64,000 bases of DNA from contig CAZLIC010000005.1 in NCBI GenBank assembly GCA_964559535.1, forward strand, positions 1 through 64,000, read 5' to 3'. The notes beneath the pieces are model-generated. The model saw nothing but the letters and a program-made list of their open reading frames with translations, ran no database searches and was not told where the DNA came from. A program made the translations under genes and the position numbers. This stretch comes from CAZLIC01 sp964559535 (GTDB lineage Bacteria > Pseudomonadota > Alphaproteobacteria > Rhodobacterales > Rhodobacteraceae). This document shows positions 7,637 through 16,493 of the stretch, one piece after another (position 1 is the first letter of the stretch; each line of letters starts with the position of its first letter).

Positions 7637-8503
7637 TTACGCCGCGGGACCGGCGCCACGCGCGGCCGCGGCGCGGAAGGCTGCAACGATCCAGCGCATC
7701 ACGCGACGCACATCCGGCCGTCGCGCCACGTCGCGGTGCGCCAGCATCCAGATGTTGCGCGCAGGGACCGGCGGATAGCCCGCAACCGGCGCCAGCCCCG
7801 GCGCCCGGGCGGCCAGCACGGCAGGCAGGATGCCGATCCCCGCGCCCGCTTCCAGCGCCGCAAGGATCGACCGGGTGCTGGACGTGTGGACACGCACGCG
7901 CGCGTCAAGCCCCGCGCCGCGCAGCCAGCGACGCTCGGCGATCTCGCCGTACTTGTCGTCGTACCCGATGACCGGCGGCGGCGGCATCGCCGCCGCCACC
8001 TCGGGCCGGCCGAACAGCCCCATCTCAAGCCGCGCCAGCCGGCGCACCATCAGGCTGTCCCCCTCGGGACGGGCAAGCCTTACGGCGATCTCGGCCTCGT
8101 GCCGCGGCAGGCTGACAACCGCATCGGCAACGCGCAGGTGCACGCCCAGCCCGCGGTCGGGCGCCAGCAGCAGCGGCAGGGCCGGAGCCAGGATTTCGGC
8201 AATCACCGGCTCGGTGGCGCTGATGCGGACCGGGGCGGGGGTGGCCTCGGCCAGCCGCCGGGCCATGCCCGCAAGGTCGGCCATGGCGTCAAGCGGACCA
8301 AGCGACCGGTCGAACAGCCGCTGCCCCGCCTCGGTCAGCGTAACCCCAAGCGGCCCGCGCAGGACCAGGACAACATCCAGCGCGGCCTCCAGCCGCGTCA
8401 TGCGGCGGGCCAGTGTAACGGCCGACACGCCCGTTGCCTGAACCGCGCCCGAAAACGACCCGGCGCGGGCAACCGCGGCGAACAGGCGCAGATCCTCCCA
8501 CAT
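7637..8503 (-). CDS. LysR-type transcriptional regulator
   Basis: 288 residues. The N-terminal winged helix-turn-helix (about residues 1-60) has the LysR pattern LRLFAAVARAGSFSGAV, then SAVTLARRMTRLEAAL and the wing GVTLTEAG. The rest is a periplasmic-binding-protein-like effector domain. It diverges from the DUF4267 membrane-protein gene (start 8608) with 104 bases between starts, the usual layout for a LysR gene and its target, so that gene is the best guess for its regulon. The recognition helix is Ala-rich and the inducer is not predictable. Confidence 0.9.
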   Translation of the reverse strand: MWEDLRLFAAVARAGSFSGAVQATGVSAVTLARRMTRLEAALDVVLVLRGPLGVTLTEAGQRLFDRSLGPLDAMADLAGMARRLAEATPAPVRISATEPVIAEILAPALPLLLAPDRGLGVHLRVADAVVSLPRHEAEIAVRLARPEGDSLMVRRLARLEMGLFGRPEVAAAMPPPPVIGYDDKYGEIAERRWLRGAGLDARVRVHTSSTRSILAALEAGAGIGILPAVLAARAPGLAPVAGYPPVPARNIWMLAHRDVARRPDVRRVMRWIVAAFRAAAARGAGPAA

Positions 8504-8607
8504 GGCGGCGGGTCCTTCATTCCTGTCGATCCGGTCTTCAGGTCACAGCATAGGCACAGGGGTGCCGCGCGGCTAGGGATGACACTTCCCCAAGCGAGAA
8601 AGTTGCC

Positions 8608-9006
8608 ATGACCCCCGATCCCCGTGCCTTGCCCTGGCGTTCCCCCGTCACCATCACGGCCCTTCTGGCGGTGGCGGCCTTCCTGTTCCTTGGCCTGCGC
8701 GGGCTTGTCGTCCCGCAGGCCGCCGTTGCGTCCCTGGGTGTCGCCATTGCCGATCCGCGCGACCTGGCGCTGATGCAAACGACCGGGGCCCGCAACATCG
8801 GGATGTCGCTGCTGGGTCTGGCCCTGGTGGTCACCGATGCGCGCCGGGCCTTCGGCCTGCTCTTGGCGGCGGCGGCGCTGATCGCCTGCCTGGACTTTGC
8901 CGTGATCCGCGCCGCGTCCGGCCTGGCCGAAGCGGCGAAGCATCTGGGTTACGTGGCCTTTCTGGCGATCTTCGCGGGCATCGTCCTGCGTCGGTCCGGG
9001 AATTGA
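8608..9006 (+). CDS. DUF4267-type small membrane protein
   Basis: 132 residues with four predicted membrane spans at roughly 18-37, 62-80, 83-103 and 110-128. The pattern TGARNIGMSLLGLAL after the first span is typical of DUF4267 proteins, small inner-membrane proteins of unknown function often found beside regulators. A GAGAAAGTTGCC sequence precedes the ATG. It is transcribed away from the LysR regulator. No transport or catalytic motif is visible. Confidence 0.65.
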   Translation: MTPDPRALPWRSPVTITALLAVAAFLFLGLRGLVVPQAAVASLGVAIADPRDLALMQTTGARNIGMSLLGLALVVTDARRAFGLLLAAAALIACLDFAVIRAASGLAEAAKHLGYVAFLAIFAGIVLRRSGN

Positions 9007-9054
9007 CCCCGCGCCGGGCCGTGGCAACCCCGGGCACCGGCCGTGCGCCCCAGC

Positions 9055-9753
9055 TCAGCCGGTCCGCCGCAGGTAGTCCTCGGCGATATCGACCATCCGC
9101 GTGCGGCCGAAGGGTGGGCCGTGCCCGCCCAGCACCAGCGCCACGTCCAGCCCGCGCAGACGTTCCATGGTGGCGCGATAAGCTGTGATGTCGGCACCCG
9201 GCACATCGTCGACCAGCGCGTCGTCGTAGATGGCGTCCCCGGCGAACATCAGCCCGGCAGCTTCGTCCAGAAGCGCAATCGAACCCGGCGAATGACCCGG
9301 CAGGTGCAGCACACAGAAGATGCGGTCGCCAAGATCGATGTGACTGCCTTCGGCCAGCGTCGCGGTCAGCGGGGCCGGGGTCTGGCGCCAGGCGGCGAGA
9401 TCAAACCCGCCGTGCGGCAGGCGTCCCAGCCCTTCCGGGTCGGCGCGCAGCCAGTGGGCCAGCGTGGCTGCCTCGTCCATGCTGGCAAAGGCCGCGGTTT
9501 CCGCGGCGTGGCCGCGGCGGTCGCTGAAGGCGTGAAAGCCGCCGATGTGGTCGACATGGGCATGGGTGGCCACGGCAATGGCCGGACGGTCCGGCGTCGG
9601 TAAGGGAGCCAGCCCGCAACCGAAGTCGACCCAAAGGTCGGCGTCGCGGCCGCGCAGGCGGTAGAGGTTGGCGCGATAGAAGGGCGGGGCGAAGGGTTCG
9701 GTCCAGCAGGTGACGCCCGGGGCAGGCGCGCTGCGGGCAAACCAGTCCGTCAC
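9055..9753 (-). CDS. MBL-fold metallo-hydrolase
   Basis: 232-residue metallo-beta-lactamase-fold hydrolase. The metal-binding HAHVDH is at residues 64-69 (H-x-H-x-D-H). The later metal ligands are visible as LPGHSPGS near residue 150, GDAIYDD near 170 and GGHGPPFG near 210, so both metal sites look intact. The GTG start overlaps the stop of the upstream aminotransferase gene (GTGA), and the two are clearly co-translated. Its substrate is unknown; the family includes glyoxalase II and lactonases, and a partner role in removing a product of the aminotransferase is only an inference. Confidence 0.85.
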   Translation of the reverse strand: MTDWFARSAPAPGVTCWTEPFAPPFYRANLYRLRGRDADLWVDFGCGLAPLPTPDRPAIAVATHAHVDHIGGFHAFSDRRGHAAETAAFASMDEAATLAHWLRADPEGLGRLPHGGFDLAAWRQTPAPLTATLAEGSHIDLGDRIFCVLHLPGHSPGSIALLDEAAGLMFAGDAIYDDALVDDVPGADITAYRATMERLRGLDVALVLGGHGPPFGRTRMVDIAEDYLRRTG

Positions 9754-10979
9754 GCCGCCACCACCCGCGCCGCCGCCGCGGCCCCGCCTGCCCCGAAGGG
9801 AATGCCCAGCGCCGTCATGGCCGCCTCGATCACGGACAGCACGCCCAGCGTCATGTGGGCGTTGACGTGGCCCATGTGGGCGATGCGCAGCCACCCGTCG
9901 GAACCCGGATCCTCGGGCGTCTCCATGCCCAGCCCGATGCCCAGCGTGACGCCCAGTTGCGTTTCGCAATACTGCCGGACCCGCGTTGCGTCGGGGGCGC
10001 CCATGCGCACCGAAGTGACCGAACGCCCCCGCGCATGGGGATCGGCCACGTTCAGGCCGATGGCAGGATTGCCCTGCCCCCAGGTGTCCACCGCCGCCCA
10101 GACCGCCTGCGCCAGCCGTTCGTGCCGGGCAAAGACGGCGGGCAGTCCTTCTTCGCGCAGAAGCATGTCCAGCGCTTCGGCCAGACCGTACAGATGGTGG
10201 GTGGGGGCGGTGCCGTAGAAGTTCTGCCAGTATTCGGTGGCGGCGATGCGCGGGTGCCAGTTCCAGTAGGGCGTGCGCAGGCCTGCGTCGCGTGAGGCTT
10301 CCAGCGCGCGGTCGTTCATCCAGACGAAGGCCAGGCCCGGCGGGGTCATCAGGCCCTTCTGGCTGGCGGCCAGCATCACATCCACGCCCCAGGCGTCCAT
10401 GCGGAAGTCGTCACACCCCAGCGAGGCGATGCAGTCCACCGCCAGCAATGCCGGATGGCCTGCCGCGTTCATGGCGGCACGGACAGCGGACACGTCGTTG
10501 CGAATGGTGGTGGCCGTGTCGACATGCGTGAGCAGCACCGCCTTGATGCGGCGGTCACGGTCGGCGCGCAGGGCGGCCTCGATGCGGGCGGGGTCGGCGG
10601 CGGCGCCGCGGCCATAGTCCTGCAGGTCCACCTCGATGCCCATGGCGGCGGCATGTTTGGCCCAGCCGTGGCCGAAAAGACCGGTGGCGGGCACCAGCGC
10701 GCGGTCGCCCCGGCTGAACAGGTTGGCATCGGCCGCCTCCCACGCCGCGTGACCGTTGCCGATGTACATGGCCACATGCCCCGCCGTCTGCGCCACGGCG
10801 CAGAGGTCGGCGCGAATGCGGCGCGTCAGGTCGTGCAGCTCGCCCGCATAGATGTTGGGCGCGGCGCGGTGCATGGCGCGCAGAACGCGGTCGGGCATCA
10901 CCGAGGGGCCGGGAATTGCCAGGTACGGGCGGCCGGCGGCCAGAACGGGGGCAGGGGTCAGATCGGCGGCGGGCTTCAT
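9750..10979 (-). CDS. Class V aminotransferase (alanine-glyoxylate / serine-pyruvate type)
   Basis: 409-residue PLP enzyme of fold type I. The N-terminus has the family substrate loop YLAIPGPSVMPDRV, and the PLP lysine is K208 in AASQKGLMTPPG, preceded by the PLP-ring aspartate in LLAVDCIASLG. The C-terminal RIAHMGHVN (R-I-x-H-M-G) motif is typical of the alanine-glyoxylate/serine-pyruvate group. It should move an amino group between a small amino acid and glyoxylate or pyruvate. The ATG at 10979 has GGAAGG about 7 bases upstream; a longer reading from 11036 has no such site. It is transcribed divergently from the exporter at 11093. Confidence 0.88.
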   Translation of the reverse strand: MKPAADLTPAPVLAAGRPYLAIPGPSVMPDRVLRAMHRAAPNIYAGELHDLTRRIRADLCAVAQTAGHVAMYIGNGHAAWEAADANLFSRGDRALVPATGLFGHGWAKHAAAMGIEVDLQDYGRGAAADPARIEAALRADRDRRIKAVLLTHVDTATTIRNDVSAVRAAMNAAGHPALLAVDCIASLGCDDFRMDAWGVDVMLAASQKGLMTPPGLAFVWMNDRALEASRDAGLRTPYWNWHPRIAATEYWQNFYGTAPTHHLYGLAEALDMLLREEGLPAVFARHERLAQAVWAAVDTWGQGNPAIGLNVADPHARGRSVTSVRMGAPDATRVRQYCETQLGVTLGIGLGMETPEDPGSDGWLRIAHMGHVNAHMTLGVLSVIEAAMTALGIPFGAGGAAAAARVVAA

Positions 10980-11092
10980 CGGCGTCCTTCCGGGGCGGCT
11001 GGTCCGATGGCTACGCCCGGCATTCGGCCGGGTCAACGGGTGGCGTCCGCGGCGCTTGCGGGGCCGCCGCGGCTGGCCTACACCGGCGCGCG

Positions 11093-12850
11093 ATGTCCAG
11101 CCCCGTCCACGATCCAGCCTATCCGTCGCGGCGTCTGTTCGCGCGCCTGTGGCGCGGGTACCTGCGCCGGCATACGGGATTGATGGCGGTGGCCTTCGTG
11201 GTCATGGCCGTCGAGGGCAGCACACTTGCCGCGCTCAGCTGGCTGCTGAAGCCGCTGTTCGACAGCATGGTGGCCAAGGGCGGTACCGCCTCGCTGTCGC
11301 TGGTGGGCGTGGCGATCCTGGGCCTGTTCCTGATCCGCGCCGTCACCTCGGTGGTGTCGCGCCTGGTGCTGATGACGGTGTCGCAGCGCAGCACCACAGC
11401 CATGCAGGTGGATCTGCTGCGCCATGTGCTGACGCTGGACCAGGCCTTCTTCCAGGCCAATTCGCCCGGACGGCTGATCGAACGGGTGCAGGGCGACACC
11501 CAGGCCGTGCAAAGCGTCTGGGCCACCTTCATCACCGCCGTGGCGCGCGACGTGCTGTCCCTGGTGGGCCTGGTCGTGGTGGCGCTGACCATCGATCCGC
11601 TGTGGACGGTGACGGCGCTGATCGGGGCCCCGGCGCTGATCGTGCCGGCGCTGGTGGTCAGCCGCTACATCCGCCGCAAGACCTACAGCATGCGCGAGCA
11701 GGCGGGGATGCGGGCGACCCGGCTGGACGAAATCTTTCACGGGATTGCAGCGGTCAAGCTGAACCGGATCGAGGATTATCAGGTGGCCCGGTTCGCACGC
11801 GTGGTGTCCGCCATTCGCCGGGCCGAACTGCGCATGGCGGCGGGACGCGCGGCGTTGCCGGCGCTGATCGACGTGGTCACGGGCATCGGCTTCTTTGCCG
11901 TGCTGCTGCTGGCCGCGCCGGGCATTCTGGCGGGCGAGCGGACGGTGGGCGACTTCATGGCCTTCTTCGCGGCCATGTCCCTGACATTCCAGCCGCTGCG
12001 GCGGCTGGGCGAGACCGCAGGGCTGTGGCAGGTGGCGGCCGCTTCGCTGGAACGCATCTATCGCCTGTTCGACACCGCTTCGGCAGCGCGACCCGGCGGG
12101 GCGGCAACGGCAGTTTCGGTCGGTGCGCCGCAGGTCGAGATGCAGGCAGTGCAGTTCTCCTATGATGACGGCCGGCCGGTGCTGAACGGATTGTCCTTCG
12201 TGGCGCAACCGGGGCGGCTGACGGCGCTGGTGGGGCCGTCGGGCGCGGGCAAGACAACGGTTTTCGCCGTGCTGACGGCGCTGGCCGTGCCGCAGGGCGG
12301 GCGGGTTCTGGTGGACGGGATGGATGCGGCCACGCTGCCGCTGGACCGGCTGCGCGACCTGTTCGCCGTGGTCTCGCAGGACGCGGCCCTGTTTGACGAG
12401 ACGGTGCGCGAGAACCTGACCCTTGGCAGCCATCTGCCCGAGGGGGCGATCGAGACGGCGCTGCGCGCGGCGCAGGCCTGGGACTTTGTTCAGGCGCTGC
12501 CGCAAGGGCTGGACACGCCCGTGGGGCCTCGGGGCGCGGCGCTGTCCGGGGGGCAGCGGCAGCGCATCGCGATTGCGCGCGCGCTGTTGCGGCAGGCCCC
12601 GGTGCTGCTGCTGGACGAGGCGACCAGCGCGCTGGATGCTGCCTCGGAGGCCGCCGTGGCAACGGCGCTGGCGGCGGCAGCGGCCGGGCGCACCACGATT
12701 GTCATTGCGCACCGGCTGGCCACGGTGCGGGCGGCGGACATGATCGTGGTGATGCAGGACGGCCGAGCCGTGCAAAGCGGCCGGCATGACGCGCTGCTTG
12801 CGCAAGGCGGGCTGTATGCCGATCTATGTCGCCTGCAGTTCCAGGCTTGA
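11093..12850 (+). CDS. MsbA-like ABC exporter, membrane-ATPase fusion
   Basis: 585-residue half-transporter. Residues about 20-310 form the six-helix exporter membrane domain and about 335-585 the ATPase. Walker A GPSGAGKTT, the Q-loop VVSQDAALF, signature LSGGQRQR, Walker B LLLDEATSALD and the H-loop IAHRLAT are all intact. The domain order and length match MsbA/lipid exporter and type I multidrug half-transporters, which act as homodimers to flip lipids or drugs out of the inner leaflet. ygfZ follows 8 bases after the stop. Substrate is inferred only from family. Confidence 0.88.
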   Translation: MSSPVHDPAYPSRRLFARLWRGYLRRHTGLMAVAFVVMAVEGSTLAALSWLLKPLFDSMVAKGGTASLSLVGVAILGLFLIRAVTSVVSRLVLMTVSQRSTTAMQVDLLRHVLTLDQAFFQANSPGRLIERVQGDTQAVQSVWATFITAVARDVLSLVGLVVVALTIDPLWTVTALIGAPALIVPALVVSRYIRRKTYSMREQAGMRATRLDEIFHGIAAVKLNRIEDYQVARFARVVSAIRRAELRMAAGRAALPALIDVVTGIGFFAVLLLAAPGILAGERTVGDFMAFFAAMSLTFQPLRRLGETAGLWQVAAASLERIYRLFDTASAARPGGAATAVSVGAPQVEMQAVQFSYDDGRPVLNGLSFVAQPGRLTALVGPSGAGKTTVFAVLTALAVPQGGRVLVDGMDAATLPLDRLRDLFAVVSQDAALFDETVRENLTLGSHLPEGAIETALRAAQAWDFVQALPQGLDTPVGPRGAALSGGQRQRIAIARALLRQAPVLLLDEATSALDAASEAAVATALAAAAAGRTTIVIAHRLATVRAADMIVVMQDGRAVQSGRHDALLAQGGLYADLCRLQFQA

Positions 12851-12858
12851 GAGGCAAA

Positions 12859-13629
12859 ATGGACGGCGAGGTTGACACGTCGCGGCGGGTGGTGGCCCTG
12901 ACGGGGGGCGATGCCCTGCCGTTCCTGCAGGGGCTGGTGACGAATGACGTGCTGCCGCTGGCGCGTGGTCCGGGCCTTGTCTGGTCGGCGCTGCTGACCC
13001 CCCAGGGCAAGTACCTGGCCGATTTCCTGGTGGCAAACACCGGCGATGCCCTGTTGCTGGACCTTCCTGCGGCGGTGGCCGATGCCACGCTGCGGCGGCT
13101 GGCGATGTACCGGCTGCGCGCCGATGTGCAGATCTTGCCGCGGGATGTGCCGGTGACGCGCGGCTTGGGGCCCGCACCGCAGGGTGCCCTGCCCGACCCG
13201 CGGCATCCCGCGATGGGCTGGCGGGCCTACGGCGCACCGGGCGGCCCGCCTGTGGTGGACTGGGACGCGATCCGCGTGGAATACCTGATCCCCGAGACGG
13301 GCCGGGAACTGCAGCCGGACGAGAGCTATATCCTGGAAACCGGGTTCGAGCGGCTGCGCGGTGTGGATTTCCGCAAGGGCTGCTACGTGGGCCAGGAAGT
13401 GACCGCGCGGATGAAGCACAAGACTGACCTGCGCAAGGGGTTGGCGCGGGTGCGCATTGCGGGCGACGCGCCCGAGGGCACCCCGATTGCCGCCGACGGC
13501 CGCGAGGCGGGGGTCCTGCACACGCGGTCGGGCGACCGGGCACTGGCTTTCCTGCGCTACGACCGGGCCCTGGGCAAGATGCAAGCCGGAAGTGCGCAAG
13601 TGTGGCGCGATGACCCCGGGGAAATGTGA
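12859..13629 (+). CDS. ygfZ: YgfZ/GcvT-domain iron-sulfur cluster assembly protein
   Basis: 256-residue folate-binding YgfZ protein, which helps repair or assemble Fe-S clusters in certain enzymes. The hallmark K-G-C-Y-x-G-Q-E motif is present as RKGCYVGQEVTARM with the conserved cysteine at about residue 175. An earlier in-frame start at 12826 lies inside the exporter gene; the ATG at 12859 has GAGAGG directly upstream and is preferred. Downstream lie about 220 bases with a promoter candidate for the next gene. Confidence 0.9.
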   Translation: MDGEVDTSRRVVALTGGDALPFLQGLVTNDVLPLARGPGLVWSALLTPQGKYLADFLVANTGDALLLDLPAAVADATLRRLAMYRLRADVQILPRDVPVTRGLGPAPQGALPDPRHPAMGWRAYGAPGGPPVVDWDAIRVEYLIPETGRELQPDESYILETGFERLRGVDFRKGCYVGQEVTARMKHKTDLRKGLARVRIAGDAPEGTPIAADGREAGVLHTRSGDRALAFLRYDRALGKMQAGSAQVWRDDPGEM

Positions 13630-13658
13630 CGGAAATCTGTCGGCACAGTGATGAAATC

Positions 13659-13686
13659 TTGATACATGGCCCCTGGGCGCTATATC
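13659..13686 (+). promoter_or_regulatory. Candidate sigma-70 promoter upstream of the 13853 gene
   Basis: TTGATA at 13659-13664 and TATATC at 13681-13686 with a 16-base spacer, in an AT-richer patch of an otherwise GC-rich region after ygfZ. It would give a leader of roughly 160 bases for the small conserved gene starting at 13853. Called by eye only. Confidence 0.35.
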
Positions 13687-13852
13687 TCGTCGTGCGGGGC
13701 TGGGGGTGACGACCAGATACAGTGTGCGGATCGCCGCCGACATGCACCAGACGCATGACGGATATGCGATTTAGCGGGTGCCGAATCGAGACGAAATCGC
13801 CATATTGCCCCGACGCGCTGAACGCAAGAGCAAGACAGACAGGACGACGACG

Positions 13853-14173
13853 ATGGTCGATATCGTGGACGGCACCGCCTTCAACTTCGAACAGGGACAG
13901 CGCGCCCGCAAGCTGTTCGCGGCTGTTGTGCTGGCGGCACTGGATGATGCCATCGCCGACGACAAGAAATACGGCAACGGGCCTGACCAGATTGCCCGCT
14001 GGGCGCGGTCGAAGGACGGGCGCGAGGTTCTGTCCTGCGCCGGCATCGACCCGAACGAACGGGTGGTGAAGGGGCTGATGGAATTCGTGGCAAAGGGCGT
14101 GCGCACAAGCGTGGCCCTGTCGCGCGAAGAGGCCGAGCGTCGGCATGCGCTGGAGCAGGCCGAGGCCGCCTGA
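13853..14173 (+). CDS. Small conserved Rhodobacterales protein (DUF6280-like)
   Basis: 106 residues, acidic to neutral, predicted mostly helical and cytoplasmic, with no signal peptide or membrane span. Recognisable segments are FNFEQGQRARKLFAAVVLAALDDAI near the N-terminus and CAGIDPNERVVKGLMEF in the middle. I recall near-identical small proteins in many Rhodobacteraceae under DUF6280, but cannot verify that here. The start at 13853 is chosen over an upstream in-frame ATG at 13778 because the extra residues look non-coding and an AGGACGACG element sits just before it. A strong terminator follows. Confidence 0.6.
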   Translation: MVDIVDGTAFNFEQGQRARKLFAAVVLAALDDAIADDKKYGNGPDQIARWARSKDGREVLSCAGIDPNERVVKGLMEFVAKGVRTSVALSREEAERRHALEQAEAA

Positions 14174-14202
14174 CGAGCCATCCTGTGGCCAGGCAGAAAC
14201 AG

Positions 14203-14231
14203 ACGCGCCCCGATGGGGCGCGTTTTCGTTT
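14203..14231 (+). terminator. Rho-independent terminator after the 13853 gene
   Basis: Perfect 9-bp stem (acgcgcccc at 14203-14211 and ggggcgcgt at 14215-14223) with a GAT loop, followed by TTTCGTTT. It sits between two convergent genes (stops at 14173 and 14258) and could also slow transcription from the minus strand, where an A-rich run becomes AAACGAAAA before the stem. Confidence 0.85.
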
Positions 14232-14257
14232 GCATTGGCGGGTGTGGCGTACTGGCG

Positions 14258-14947
14258 TCAGTCGACCTGGCGCAGGGCAGCCGCACGGGCCAGTTCGGCG
14301 CGCACCAGCTTGCGGATGTTGCGGGTGATGCGTTCTCCCATGGGACCCTGCAATTCCTCGCGCAGCACGTCGCGAATCAACTCCCGAAGGGTTTCTTCGT
14401 CAATGTCGACAACCGGCTCGGGAACACCGTCCTCGTCCTCGCCCTTGTCTTCTGCGGCGGCTGCGGCCATTGGCGCAGGGCTCTTGCCCGCTGTGGCGGC
14501 CATCTGCGGATCCGGCTCGGCCGATGCAGCGGCTTCTTCCGGCCGGGCGGCGGGATTAGGAAGCGTGAAGGTGGCGGCGGCAACCGGTCGGGGCGGTCCG
14601 GCCTCGGCCGCCGCGTCAAAGGCGTCGCCGGTTTCCGCCTCGAACCCCGTGGGCGGCGGCGCCACGCGGGCGCCGATCAGCGACAGCACACCGTCGATGG
14701 GCGGACGCGGTGCGGACGGCGGGGCGGGCGGGGCCGCAGACGGCACCACACGCAATGCCGGCGTCAGCAGCAGGCGACCGGCCGGAGCCTGAACCTGTTC
14801 CGGTGCCCCGGACGCGGCCCCGGCCGCGTCTTGGGCAGGAATGGCCGGAGCGGCGGCTGGGACGCGGGGACGCAGATCGCCGGTCACCAGACGGCGGATC
14901 GAACTCAGGACATCTTCGATGTCCGACGAACTCATCACTTCCGACAT
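14258..14947 (-). CDS. PopZ-like DUF2497 protein
   Basis: 229 residues with three zones. A short N-terminal helix contains SDIEDVLSSIRRLV (about residues 7-20). A long Pro/Ala-rich disordered linker covers about 25-185. A conserved C-terminal helical block has IDEETLRELIRDVLREEL and the RNIRKLVRAEL helix. This short-helix / disordered linker / C-terminal helices layout is that of the polar organising protein PopZ family (DUF2497) of alphaproteobacteria, which self-assembles at cell poles and recruits chromosome partition and cell-cycle proteins. Starts at 14947 or 14935 are both possible; the first follows GGGGCAGGG. Confidence 0.7.
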   Translation of the reverse strand: MSEVMSSSDIEDVLSSIRRLVTGDLRPRVPAAAPAIPAQDAAGAASGAPEQVQAPAGRLLLTPALRVVPSAAPPAPPSAPRPPIDGVLSLIGARVAPPPTGFEAETGDAFDAAAEAGPPRPVAAATFTLPNPAARPEEAAASAEPDPQMAATAGKSPAPMAAAAAEDKGEDEDGVPEPVVDIDEETLRELIRDVLREELQGPMGERITRNIRKLVRAELARAAALRQVD

Positions 14948-15044
14948 GCCCTGCCCCGGCGTTATGATTGCCGAAAAGTGTAGCGAATCCCTGCCCGCCA
15001 CACAAGCAGATGTGGCCGAATGGTAAACCGCTGCGGAAGGGTGG

Positions 15045-16493
15045 TCAGTCGCCCTGGCCGATGGACTTCAGCACACGGTCCAGCGCCTTGCCCTGCGACG
15101 AGGTGGCAGGCGCGTTCTTGACCGCGTTGTAGTAGGCCGCCGGGTCATAGGTGGGAATGCCCAGGCCCAGGTGTTCCACCGTCAAGAGGCCCATCGCCGA
15201 AAGCAGCTGGTACACCGCCACATACCGGTTCGCCTCGGCCGAAATGCGGTTGACGCGGGCCTGCAGCAGATCCTGCTCGGCATCCAGCACGTCCAGCGTG
15301 GTGCGGGCGCCCAGCGATGCCTCTTCGCGCACGCCGTCGAAGGCGGTCTGTGCCGCGCTGATCTCGCGGTCGGCCGCCTCGATGCTGGCACCTGCGACCG
15401 TCAGGTTCGACCACGACGCCCCGACCACCTGTCCGATCTGCGCCGTCTGCTGCAACAGCGCCGCGCGCGCGGAGTCGCGGTTGGCCATGGCCTGGCGGAA
15501 CGCGGCAGACAGCGCGCCGCCTGCATACAGCGTCTGGTCCAGTCCCAATCCGATGGACCGGGAATTGGTCTGGCTGTTGTCGTTGACGGACCGGGCCACC
15601 CGTGCCTGGGCCGAGATCGTCGGGCGCATGCCGGCCTTGGCGCGCTGCACGTTCAGTTCGGCCACGGCCACCTGGCGCTGCGCCTGGCGCACCGTGGGAT
15701 GCGTGCGTTCGGCCACACCGCGCGCCTCGTCCAGAGAACGGGCGGTGCGCGGAGCAGAGGGCGGAGCGGAAAGCGAGCCCGGGTACCGGCCGACAGCCAG
15801 CCGGAAATCCTCGCGCGCCACCATCAGGTCGCCCTGCGCCGAGATCAGCTGCGAACGTGCCTGCGCAAGGCGCGCCTCGGCCAGTGCCACGTCGGTGCGG
15901 GTGATCTCGCCCAGTTCGAACCGGTCCTGCGCGGCGCGCAGTTCCTGCGTGATCAGCCGGACGTTGGCTTCGCGCAGGCCCACGATCTCATTGCTCAGGC
16001 GCACCGACACGAAGGCCGACACCGCCGACAGAAGCACCTCTTGTTCGACGTTCACCAACGCTTCGCGCGTGGCAAGCACCGCTTCCTTCGCGGCTTCGAT
16101 GGCAAGCGGCGTGCGGCCGAAATCGTAGATCGTCAGCTGCGCTGTCACTTCCAGCGACGAGGTCAGCGTGTCGGTTTCCGATTCGACGACGCGGCCTCTG
16201 CGATTCGGTGCCCGCGTATCGTTCAGCGCGCGGTTGGCGTTGGCCGACGCCGTGATCACCGGGCGCAGGGCAGATACGGCGGTCGCCACGTCCTCGTCCG
16301 CGGCGCGCAGAACCGCGCGGTTCTGGTCCAGCAGGTTCGAGTTGCGATAGGCCGCAATCAGCGTGTCGGCCAGTGTCTCGGCCGGGGCGGAAACCGGGGC
16401 CACGACAAGGGCGAACAGGGCAACCGCCGCGCAGCGAAGCACCCGCGCCAGGCCACCGGAAACGGAACCCAGGTTCAACTGACCCACCCTCAC
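15045..16493 (-). CDS. tolC: TolC-family outer-membrane efflux protein
   Basis: About 482 residues. An N-terminal signal peptide (hydrophobic core ALFALVVAPV, cleavage after SAPA) is followed by two repeats of the outer-membrane efflux protein fold, with long coiled-coil helices (for example AAKEAVLATREALVNVEQEVLLSAV and its C-terminal counterpart ISAAQTAFDGVREEASLG). It would form the trimeric exit duct for type I secretion or drug pumps. The GTG at 16493 overlaps the pcm stop (GTGA); a second GTG at 16487 would work equally well. pcm-tolC is a familiar pairing in Rhodobacterales. Confidence 0.9.
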   Translation of the reverse strand: MRVGQLNLGSVSGGLARVLRCAAVALFALVVAPVSAPAETLADTLIAAYRNSNLLDQNRAVLRAADEDVATAVSALRPVITASANANRALNDTRAPNRRGRVVESETDTLTSSLEVTAQLTIYDFGRTPLAIEAAKEAVLATREALVNVEQEVLLSAVSAFVSVRLSNEIVGLREANVRLITQELRAAQDRFELGEITRTDVALAEARLAQARSQLISAQGDLMVAREDFRLAVGRYPGSLSAPPSAPRTARSLDEARGVAERTHPTVRQAQRQVAVAELNVQRAKAGMRPTISAQARVARSVNDNSQTNSRSIGLGLDQTLYAGGALSAAFRQAMANRDSARAALLQQTAQIGQVVGASWSNLTVAGASIEAADREISAAQTAFDGVREEASLGARTTLDVLDAEQDLLQARVNRISAEANRYVAVYQLLSAMGLLTVEHLGLGIPTYDPAAYYNAVKNAPATSSQGKALDRVLKSIGQGD